Below, piece after piece: positions 46,012-53,229 of a stretch of 64,000 nt of DNA (its first letter is position 1; each line of letters opens with the position of its first letter). A program made the translations under genes and the position numbers. A model generated the notes under the pieces. That model saw only the letters and a program-made list of their open reading frames with translations, was not told where the DNA came from and did not search any database. Origin of the DNA: Ruminococcaceae bacterium HV4-5-B5C (GTDB taxonomy: Bacteria; Bacillota; Clostridia; Oscillospirales; Acutalibacteraceae). Where the stretch lies: positions 186,001-250,000 of the forward strand of contig FXYJ02000006.1 in NCBI GenBank assembly GCA_900184925.1. The letters are read 5' to 3'.

Positions 46012-46070
46012 CGCAAACTTCCTTTCTCTGCATAGAAAAGCAGGCCGCCCAAAACGGGCGGCCTGACTGT

Positions 46071-47330
46071 TTATTCCGGCAATTCCGATTCCACGGCGGC
46101 AAGAAGACGCCCGACGGCGTCGCGGTCTTCCGGGGTGCCGTGGAACGCGGCGCTGAGCGTTACCTCTTCCCGGAAGGTGGAGACCGCAAGCTGAAAGTAA
46201 GGCCGGTACTTTACGGAACCCGACATGTACGCGCTCCGGACGGGCAGGCCGTCGAACACAAGACCCCTGTCGCTGAGAACGCCGATGTTGCTCATGGCGA
46301 GGGGGGGATTCCGGTAGGCTTTGAGGACGGCTTTTTTCAGCAGAGGGAAGGGAAAGATTCGAAAAACGAACTCAAGCAGCGAGACAAGGTGAAGACAGTT
46401 GTCCCGCTGCTTCTCTTCGTCCATGGCGGATTTCACGCGCTGAAGCGTGTCGGCAAAGTCGGCGCCCACATCCGCGCCGATGTCGCAGGCGAGGTTTGAA
46501 GTGAGGTTGCAGATGCGCTTCGCGTGCGGGTCAGGCAGATACTTCCGGAGGTCCACGATGCATTGAATGGCCGTTTCCCGGCCCGGAAGAAATTTCTGCA
46601 GCGCCCGCAGATAAGCGGCGAGAATCAGGTCGTTGACAGTCGCGCCGCGCTTTGCGGCGTACTCCTTTGCCGCGAGAAAACGGTCCTTCGGAACGGTGCG
46701 CACTTCAAGGAACGGCGTGCCGCGGTTCCCTTTCAGGCCGAGGACGATGCTGTCGTCGTGCCGCCCGAGACTGTACCGGCGGAAAAAAAGAAGAAAACGG
46801 CGTTTCCCGCCGAGGGCCGCGAGTACCTGCCGGGCATCGCGGGGCCCTGTTTCCGGAGCGGGGCGGAAGTCAGGCTCCGTTTTCAGGCGGGAATAAACAG
46901 AGCACAGGCGGTACAGAAGTTCCTTGAACCCGGCCGCGTCACAGAGCATGTGGTTAATGACGAAGCAGAGTACGTCGTCCGCCGGGCCGCGCACGAGAAA
47001 GATCTTCATCTGCGGCCCGGTGCGTTCGTCGTTGCGAAAGCAGATCAGCCGGTCTGCTTCCGCTTCGGGGTCGGCTGCTGTTTTTACAACGACCATGGGG
47101 CCGGTGAGAAAACCGCTGTCTTCCCAGCGCGGGACGCCCCGCCGTACGGTGAACCGGGAACGCAGGATTGGGAATGCCCCGGCCAAAAGGACGGCGGCAC
47201 GGTTGAGGCGCTCGGCGTCAATGCGAGTTTCCGGGCGAACCACGCAGTGAATCTGGTGATCGTTGAATTCGGAGAAAAAGTACTGCATGACGTCCCAGGT
47301 TTCGGCTTTGCAGGATTGATATGCTGTCAT
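46071..47330 (-). CDS. Stand-alone condensation/acyltransferase-superfamily protein
   Basis: A 419-residue protein of the chloramphenicol-acetyltransferase-like fold (condensation domain, PapA5 or alcohol acetyltransferase type). The active-site motif appears as NHMLCDAAG near residue 130, an HxxxDxxG form, and NPPLAMSNIGVLSDRG near 340 matches the second core. No carrier protein or synthetase is nearby, so it probably acylates an alcohol, sugar or lipid using an acyl-CoA. ATG 47330 follows AAAGGAA. The frame runs upstream to 47897, but that part overlaps the divergent ClC gene. Confidence 0.8.
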   Translation of the reverse strand: MTAYQSCKAETWDVMQYFFSEFNDHQIHCVVRPETRIDAERLNRAAVLLAGAFPILRSRFTVRRGVPRWEDSGFLTGPMVVVKTAADPEAEADRLICFRNDERTGPQMKIFLVRGPADDVLCFVINHMLCDAAGFKELLYRLCSVYSRLKTEPDFRPAPETGPRDARQVLAALGGKRRFLLFFRRYSLGRHDDSIVLGLKGNRGTPFLEVRTVPKDRFLAAKEYAAKRGATVNDLILAAYLRALQKFLPGRETAIQCIVDLRKYLPDPHAKRICNLTSNLACDIGADVGADFADTLQRVKSAMDEEKQRDNCLHLVSLLEFVFRIFPFPLLKKAVLKAYRNPPLAMSNIGVLSDRGLVFDGLPVRSAYMSGSVKYRPYFQLAVSTFREEVTLSAAFHGTPEDRDAVGRLLAAVESELPE

Positions 47331-47447
47331 AGCTACCAGGTTCCTTTCAGCGGACGGCGTTACGGAATTTCCCGTATCCGGTTCAATTTGAAAAGGGGAG
47401 GGAGAACGATTATAATAATAGGACAACATCTCTGGAGGTTTCGTCCC

Positions 47448-49007
47448 ATGAAACAATCGGGTACCCGAATGTATCGCTTTTTTTCCAATCTGGAGCGCTT
47501 TCAGTGGAACATCGCCCTGAAGTCGCTTCTGACCGGAGCGCTGGCCGGGCTTCTGGCCGTGCTGTACCGGCTTGCAACCGAAAAGGGGACGGACTTCGCC
47601 GTTTCGGTATACGGCTATCTGAAAATCCACCCGGCCATGACAGCGGTGTGGATTGCGGCGGCGGTTGCCGCCGGCCTTGTGATCGCGTGGCTGATCCGTC
47701 TGGAGCCGATGGCTTCGGGCGGAGGTGTCCCACAGGTGGAGGGCGTGATCCTCTACGGCCTGAAAATGAGGTGGTACGCCGTCATTGCCGTGCGTTACGC
47801 TGCGGGAATCCTCGGTTCCCTGTTCGGCCTTTCCTTCGGACCGGAGGGCCCGTCGATTCAGATGGGCGCGGCCGTGAGCGAAGGGGTTTCGAACCACATC
47901 TCAGAGACGAAGATCGAGCGGAATCATCTTCTCACGTCGGGGGCCGCCGCCGGACTTTCGGCGGCGTTCAGCGCGCCGCTGACCGGCATGATCTTTGCAC
48001 TCGAGGAGATTCAGCGGAGCTTTTCGCCGACCGTTCTGCTTTCCGCCACGACGGCGTCGCTGATGGCGGACTTCATCTCCAAATACTTCTTCGGGCTGAA
48101 GCCGGTGCTTTATTTTCAGAACGTGCCTTCGCTGCCGCTCGCGCAGTATCTCTGGCTGTTCCCGCTCGGCATTTTTGTGGGGCTGTGCGGCGTAGCCGCC
48201 AACCGGGGGCTGCTCCTGTTCCAGACGGCCTACGGGAAAATTCCCCAGAGGCTTCGGCCGGTTGTGGCAATTCTGCTCGCGCTGCCGTGCGGCCTGCTTC
48301 TGCCGCAGGTACTTGGCGGCGGCCGGAACCTGATCACCTTCACGGAAGGCACGCAGACCGCAATTTCCATGGTTGCGCTCCTGCTCGTCGTAAAAATTCT
48401 GTTTTCCGGCACGAGCTTCGGCAGCGGAACTCCCGGCGGCATCTTTATGCCGATTATCTCAATCGGTGCGCTTTCGGGGTGTCTGTCGGGCCTTGCGGCG
48501 GTAAAACTCGGCATGCCCCGCACCTACCTGCCCGTTTTCATCATCTGCGGGATTGCCGGGGGGCTTTCCTCCTGCGTCAAGGCGCCGGTCACAAGCATCA
48601 TCCTTACGGCGGAGCTGACGGGGTCGTTCCTTCACATCCTGCCGGTTGCCATCTGTTCACTGACCGCACTTCTTGTTTCCGATCTGCTGAAAACAAAGCC
48701 GATCTATGAAGAGCTCCTGCACCGGTACATTGAAAAGAACGGCTATGCAATTCCCGCCGCGGACAAGCGCGGCGAACTGATTGAATTCCCCGTGGAGGCG
48801 GGCAGCGGCATTTCGAGAAAGCTGCTTCGGGAGATCGGCTGGCCGGAGGGATCGCTTGTTGTCGGACTCCGCCGGGGCTCGGAGGAACTGGTGCCAAAGG
48901 GAGACACGCAGATTCTTCCGGGTGACTATCTGCTTGTTCTCGCCCCGCAGAGCGAGAGCCGCGAAGTCCGAAAGGAAATCTGGAAGCTGTGCCATATCAA
49001 AATATAA
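47448..49007 (+). CDS. ClC-family chloride/proton antiporter with RCK-C domain
   Basis: A 519-residue transporter with about ten to twelve helices. Selectivity-filter motifs are ASGGGVPQVEG (GSGIP type), SFGPEGPSIQMGA with the gating Glu, and GSGTPGGIFMP. The internal proton Glu is in MIFALEEIQ. Residues about 440-519 form a TrkA-C/RCK-C domain (ISRKLLREIGWPEGSLVVGLRRG) likely to bind a regulatory ligand. GGAGG lies nine bases before the ATG. Its promoter must sit in the 117 bases between it and the divergent acyltransferase gene. Confidence 0.95.
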   Translation: MKQSGTRMYRFFSNLERFQWNIALKSLLTGALAGLLAVLYRLATEKGTDFAVSVYGYLKIHPAMTAVWIAAAVAAGLVIAWLIRLEPMASGGGVPQVEGVILYGLKMRWYAVIAVRYAAGILGSLFGLSFGPEGPSIQMGAAVSEGVSNHISETKIERNHLLTSGAAAGLSAAFSAPLTGMIFALEEIQRSFSPTVLLSATTASLMADFISKYFFGLKPVLYFQNVPSLPLAQYLWLFPLGIFVGLCGVAANRGLLLFQTAYGKIPQRLRPVVAILLALPCGLLLPQVLGGGRNLITFTEGTQTAISMVALLLVVKILFSGTSFGSGTPGGIFMPIISIGALSGCLSGLAAVKLGMPRTYLPVFIICGIAGGLSSCVKAPVTSIILTAELTGSFLHILPVAICSLTALLVSDLLKTKPIYEELLHRYIEKNGYAIPAADKRGELIEFPVEAGSGISRKLLREIGWPEGSLVVGLRRGSEELVPKGDTQILPGDYLLVLAPQSESREVRKEIWKLCHIKI

Positions 49008-49031
49008 CAGGAATTGATCGTCTGTGCAAAC

Positions 49032-49070
49032 AAAAAGCGCCGTCCGGCGAACCGGTCGGCGCTTTTTTTT
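49032..49070. terminator. Bidirectional terminator after the ClC gene
   Basis: AGCGCCG (49036-49042) pairs with CGGCGCT (49057-49063), with an inner CCGG-CGAA-CCGG hairpin. Eight T follow on the plus side and AAAAA on the other, serving both convergent genes. Confidence 0.88.
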
Positions 49071-49084
49071 CGGGAAGCGGTTGT

Positions 49085-49786
49085 TCAGCGCTTTTCAGCG
49101 ACTTCGCCGAGGCGCTTGTAGATGCTGTTTGCCGGAATATAGCCGCGCACCATGGAAAGGGGGTAGATGTTCGTTCCGCGCCCCACGACGGTGCCGGGGT
49201 TCAGAACCGAGTTGCAGCCGACTTCCACGCAGTCGCCCAGCATGGCGCCGATCTTCTTAAGACCGGTTTCAATGCGCTCGCCGCCCGTATGGATCGTGAC
49301 AAGCGTCTTGTCGGACTTTACGTTCGACGTAATGGAGCCCGCGCCCATGTGCGAATGGTAGCCGAGAATGGAGTCACCGACGTAATTGTAATGCGGTACC
49401 TGCACATTGTCGAAGATAATAACGTTTTTCAGCTCCGTGGAGTTGCCGATGACGCATCCCGCGCCGACGAGGGCGCTGCCGCGAAGAAACGCGCACTGGC
49501 GCACTTCGGTTTCGGGGCCGATGATGCACGGCCCGTGGAGGTACGCAGAGTCAAAAACTTTCGCGGATTTTGCAACCCAGACGTTTTCGCCGCGAAGCTC
49601 GTATTCCTCCGGGGAAAGCGAAGCGCCGAGACGGAGGATAAACTCCGAAATCTTCGGCAGGACTTCCCACGGGTAATCGGCCGCCTCGAGAAGAGGCTTT
49701 GCCGCGGTATGGCTTAAATCATAAAGATTTTTTATCAGGGCGGGTTCAAACATGGTAAAGACAAATCTCCTTTTCTTCCGGTTCAT
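49085..49786 (-). CDS. Left-handed beta-helix (hexapeptide) acyltransferase-like protein
   Basis: A 233-residue protein (222 if started at ATG 49753). From about residue 70 on it consists of hexapeptide repeats (NVWVAKSAKVFDSAYLHGPCIIGPETEVRQCAF) like the C-terminal acetyltransferase half of GlmU. Such proteins are often annotated as UDP-GlcNAc pyrophosphorylase-like, but no nucleotidyltransferase domain is present. The ATG at 49786 overlaps the stop of the dockerin-like gene (ATGA). The ATG at 49753 has AGGAG 13 bases away. Substrate unknown. Confidence 0.82.
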   Translation of the reverse strand: MNRKKRRFVFTMFEPALIKNLYDLSHTAAKPLLEAADYPWEVLPKISEFILRLGASLSPEEYELRGENVWVAKSAKVFDSAYLHGPCIIGPETEVRQCAFLRGSALVGAGCVIGNSTELKNVIIFDNVQVPHYNYVGDSILGYHSHMGAGSITSNVKSDKTLVTIHTGGERIETGLKKIGAMLGDCVEVGCNSVLNPGTVVGRGTNIYPLSMVRGYIPANSIYKRLGEVAEKR

Positions 49787-50619
49787 CCGCCTGAGATCGA
49801 CGGATTTTGCAGAAGCAGTACTTTCATTTTGAGCAGGTCGGCCGTATCGACGCGGCCGTCCCGGTTCATGTCGGCTGCTGCGGACACGTCCGCGGGGAGC
49901 GAAGCGTGCCCCGTGAGATATTCGTAGAGAAGGGAACAGCCGTCTTCGGTCGGTTTGCCGCAGCGCGTCAGGTCGCCGAGCACAGTGACGTTCAGAGTGC
50001 GAAGCACGGCGCCGCTTTCGTCCTGCAGGATAATTCGGTCGCCCGTACAGACAAGGCCGCTTTCTCTCCTGAGACCGTCGGGCCCGAAAACCGCCGCATG
50101 GGCCGCTTCGGACGCAAACAGACGGGGAATGTCCGCGGTGTCTGCCGATTCGGTAAAGACCGGGTTTTCCGCCGCCTTCGGCGAAGAGGACGGGGGCGAC
50201 GACGGTTCGGAAGACTCAGGCGGCGCTTCCGAGGAGGAAGCGGGCGCAGATACCCCGGAAGAACTGCCCGGGGATACTTCGGAGGAAGGTGCGGGCTGGC
50301 CCTGCACAGTGACAAGAATACAGCCAAGCATCATTCCGCCGGCGTCACGGATGACCGCGCGGTCGCCCGTTTCGAGAGCGCCGGATGTCCGTCTGCTTCC
50401 GTCCGACGTGAAAACGACCACTGTAAAGTCCGGTGTAAGCGCCAGATTTTTGCAGAGGCCCTCCTGCGTTGTTCCCGGAGAAACCTCACAGGAATCGGTT
50501 GGTTCAGGGAGCGCGGCGGAAGGCTGCGCCGCCCGGGTAGACGCCGGCAGGCAGCAGAGAAGCACGAGGAGGGGAACCAAAAACAGCAAAATTATTTTCC
50601 CGTTCGGATTCTTTCGCAT
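49783..50619 (-). CDS. Secreted protein with duplicated domain and dockerin-like C-terminus
   Basis: A 278-residue protein with a signal peptide (KIILLFLVPLLVLLCCLPASTRA), two copies of a repeat of about 45 residues (VVFTSDGSRRTSGALETGDRAVIRDAGG and AVFGPDGLRRESGLVCTGDRIILQDESG) joined by a long Ser/Pro/Glu linker, and a C-terminal dockerin type I-like segment. Its second loop DMNRDGRVDTADLLKMK has the calcium-binding pattern, while the first (GDLTRCGKPTEDGCS) is degenerate. No cohesin partner is in the window. It may bind calcium or another surface protein. Confidence 0.8.
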   Translation of the reverse strand: MRKNPNGKIILLFLVPLLVLLCCLPASTRAAQPSAALPEPTDSCEVSPGTTQEGLCKNLALTPDFTVVVFTSDGSRRTSGALETGDRAVIRDAGGMMLGCILVTVQGQPAPSSEVSPGSSSGVSAPASSSEAPPESSEPSSPPSSSPKAAENPVFTESADTADIPRLFASEAAHAAVFGPDGLRRESGLVCTGDRIILQDESGAVLRTLNVTVLGDLTRCGKPTEDGCSLLYEYLTGHASLPADVSAAADMNRDGRVDTADLLKMKVLLLQNPSISGG

Positions 50620-50710
50620 GAATAATCACCACAGTCTATGCTATTCGGGAAGCCGCGCGGGCTGTCGAATTGTGGAGAATCTTCACGAAAGGAATCCCCG
50701 AACGGAAGAA

Positions 50711-51736
50711 TCAGATGGATTTCGGAGGAAGAAATCCGATCTTTTTCATTGCCTTGCGCAGGGTGCGGGAAGAGATGGAGCAAGCCTTTTCGGCGCCCTC
50801 GCCCCAGCACTGCTCAAGGTAGTCGCGGTTCTTCATATAGTCCTCATAACGCTCGCGGATGGGGCGCAGATGCTCCGCAACGGCTTCGCCGACGGCAGAC
50901 TTGAAGTCGCCGTAGCCCTTTCCGTCGAACTCGGCTTCGATCTCTTCGTTCGTTTTGCCGGTGACGCAGGCGTAGATGCCCATCAGATTGTTTACGCCGT
51001 CTTTCCCTTCGCCGTAGCGGACGCAGGCTTCGCTGTCGGTGACGGCGCGCTTGAATTTCCGCATGATGTCTTCCGGCTTGTCGAGCACGGCGATGGAGGC
51101 GTTGGCATTCTCATCGGATTTGCTCATCTTTCTGGTCGGGTCCTGCAGCGACATGATCTTCGCGCCCTGCTTCGGGATGTACCCGTCCGGTACGGTGAAG
51201 GTCTGCCCGTAGATTCCGTTGAAGCGCTCGGCGATGGTGCGGGTCAGCTCCAGATGCTGCTTCTGGTCGACGCCGACCGGCACGAGATCCGCCTGATAAA
51301 GAAGGATGTCGGCTGCCATGAGCGGGGGATAGGTCAGAAGGCCGGCGTTCACATTGTCGGGATGCTTTGCGGCCTTGTCCTTAAACTGCGTCATGCGCTG
51401 CAGCTCACCGAACTGAGAGTAGCAGTCGAGAATCCAGGCGAGCTGTGCGTGAGTGGGCACATGGCTCTGGATGAAAAAGACGCTCTTTTTCGGGTCGACC
51501 CCGCAGGCCAGCAGAAGCGCGTACGCTTCGAGCGTATGGCGGCGGAAGGTCGGGGGGTCCTGCCGCACTGTGATGGTGTGCAGGTCGGCGAGAGCATAGA
51601 TGCAGTTGAAGTTGTCCTGCAGTTCAATCCAGTTTTTGAGCGCGCCGAGGTAGTTGCCGAGGGTAATGGTTCCGCTCGGCTGGATGGCGCTGAAAATTAC
51701 TTTTTTCCGTTCTTCGTTTTTTACCGGTTCCGTCAT
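50711..51736 (-). CDS. trpS: Tryptophanyl-tRNA synthetase
   Basis: A 341-residue class I synthetase that charges tRNA-Trp. The HIGH-like TLGNYLG motif is near residue 25, a PLMAADILLY segment near 150 and RKMSKSDENA (KMSKS loop) near 205. Length is normal. An AAGGAG site precedes the ATG. The aminotransferase gene ends 26 bases upstream on the same strand, so the two are likely co-transcribed. No T-box lies directly ahead. Confidence 0.97.
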   Translation of the reverse strand: MTEPVKNEERKKVIFSAIQPSGTITLGNYLGALKNWIELQDNFNCIYALADLHTITVRQDPPTFRRHTLEAYALLLACGVDPKKSVFFIQSHVPTHAQLAWILDCYSQFGELQRMTQFKDKAAKHPDNVNAGLLTYPPLMAADILLYQADLVPVGVDQKQHLELTRTIAERFNGIYGQTFTVPDGYIPKQGAKIMSLQDPTRKMSKSDENANASIAVLDKPEDIMRKFKRAVTDSEACVRYGEGKDGVNNLMGIYACVTGKTNEEIEAEFDGKGYGDFKSAVGEAVAEHLRPIRERYEDYMKNRDYLEQCWGEGAEKACSISSRTLRKAMKKIGFLPPKSI

Positions 51737-51762
51737 AGTTGTATTCTTCTCCTTTTTGCCTT

Positions 51763-52950
51763 TCAGAGAACGTCTTTCGCAAGTTCGCCGAGAATGCGGA
51801 CGCCCTTGACGAGGTTTTCGTCGGTCGGCGTGGTGTAGTTGATGCGGAATGAGGCGGAAGGCTGCGTGTCGTCCGTCAGGAATGCGTTCCCCGGCACGAC
51901 GCAGACCTTGCGCATTACCGCCTGTTTGCTGAATTCCGCGGCGTCAATCCCTTCCGGCAGCGTGCACCAGAAGAACAGCCCGCCCTCAATGGGAAGATAG
52001 CGGATCTTCGCCCCGAGAAATTCGTCCATCGCGTCCGTGGCGACCTTCGCTTTTTTGCGGTAGACGCTGCGAAGGCGCTCAAGGTGGGCTTCATAATCGT
52101 ATTTCGTCATGAACTCATGGCAGATCATCTGGCTCCAGATGGTGGTGTGCACATCTTCGCCCTGCTTGCAGACGACCATTTTCTGCACGATCTCCTGCGG
52201 GGCCACGCAGTACCCGACGCGCATGCCGGGGGAAATCACCTTCGAGAAGGTGCCCGCGTAAACGACGATGCCGTCTTCGTCAAACGACTTCACGGCTTCC
52301 ACATGTTCCCCGGCAAAGCGGATGTCGCCGTAAGGGTTGTCCTCAAGGATCAGCACGCCGTACTGTTTTGCCAGCTCATACATCCGGCGGCGCTTTTCGG
52401 CGCTCATGGTGATGCCCGTGGGGTTCTGGAAGTTCGGGATGGTATAGATGAATTTAACGTTCTTCTCTTCTTTGAGCGCGGTTTCGAGCGCGTCCATATT
52501 CATGCCGTCCGGGTCCATCGGCACGCCGCGAAGGCGGGCCCGGTAGGAACGGAACGTGTTCAGCGAGCCGATAAAGCTCGGCGCTTCGCAGAGAACGGTG
52601 TCGCCTTCGTTCAGGACCGACTTGGAGAAGAGGTCCATGACCTGCTGTGCACCGCTTGTGATGAGCAGACTGTCGAATTCCCGGCCGATGTTGTGCTTCT
52701 CTTTGAGGTAGGACCGGAGATGGTCGCGCAGCGGAACGTAGCCCTCCGTTACGCTGTACTGGAGCGCGTCGATGGGGCGTTCCTGAAGGATCCGCGCGGA
52801 AATCTCGGCAATCTCCTTCACCGGGAACGCTTCGGGGGCGGGGTTGCCCGCCGAAAGGGATATGACGGCGGGATCCGCCGCATACTTGAAGATTTCACGG
52901 ATGGCCGACGGCTTCAGCGCCTGCACACGGTCGGAAAACGAATAATTCAT
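51763..52950 (-). CDS. PLP-dependent aminotransferase (MocR/2-aminoadipate type, fold I)
   Basis: A 395-residue aminotransferase of class I/II. SLSAGNPAPEAFP is near residue 30, the TSGAQQVMDL cofactor region near 95, NFQNPTGITM near 175, EDNPYGDIRF near 208 and the PLP Lys in YAGTFSKVISPGMRVGY near 240. It is closest in pattern to LysN/aromatic 2-aminoadipate-type enzymes, without the GntR DNA-binding domain of MocR. ATG 52950 follows AAGGAAGGG. An extended -10 TGCTACAAT lies upstream near 53022-53030. It probably transcribes together with trpS. Confidence 0.92.
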   Translation of the reverse strand: MNYSFSDRVQALKPSAIREIFKYAADPAVISLSAGNPAPEAFPVKEIAEISARILQERPIDALQYSVTEGYVPLRDHLRSYLKEKHNIGREFDSLLITSGAQQVMDLFSKSVLNEGDTVLCEAPSFIGSLNTFRSYRARLRGVPMDPDGMNMDALETALKEEKNVKFIYTIPNFQNPTGITMSAEKRRRMYELAKQYGVLILEDNPYGDIRFAGEHVEAVKSFDEDGIVVYAGTFSKVISPGMRVGYCVAPQEIVQKMVVCKQGEDVHTTIWSQMICHEFMTKYDYEAHLERLRSVYRKKAKVATDAMDEFLGAKIRYLPIEGGLFFWCTLPEGIDAAEFSKQAVMRKVCVVPGNAFLTDDTQPSASFRINYTTPTDENLVKGVRILGELAKDVL

Positions 52951-53113
52951 CGTGGTCGCCCTTCCTTCCAACTGATGCCGCATTTTACGCGGCGGAATTT
53001 TCGGAATCATTGTTTTTTATTGTAGCACACAATCGTGCCGATGAACAGAAGGAGGCGAATTCTTTTGAATCCACCCGCTTTCGAGCAAAAGCCGCCCAAT
53101 TCTACTCCACGTT

Positions 53114-53146
53114 ATGACAATCTGTTCCGTTTCCGGATTGTATAAT
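53114..53146 (+). promoter_or_regulatory. spoIIE promoter with 21-bp spacer
   Basis: ATGACA (53114-53119) and a perfect TATAAT (53141-53146) are 21 bp apart. This wide spacing is known from the Spo0A-activated sigma-A promoters of Bacillus spoIIE and spoIIG. No perfect Spo0A box (TGNCGAA) was found nearby, only partial matches. Confidence 0.6.
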
Positions 53147-53229
53147 ACAGTCGGAGTATGGATCGGACAGGCGTGCGGAGACGCAATCCGCCGCGCCGGA
53201 CGAAAAAAGCAACGGATGTGATCAGAAAA

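Noticed and set aside
46524..47447. Upstream extension of the ClC frame by about 300 codons
   Set aside because: It overlaps the divergent acyltransferase gene, has no ClC-like sequence, and a good GGAGG-ATG start exists at 47448.
51737..51762. T-box leader for trpS
   Set aside because: Only 26 bases separate trpS from the gene before it, and no T-box sequence was found there or before metG.
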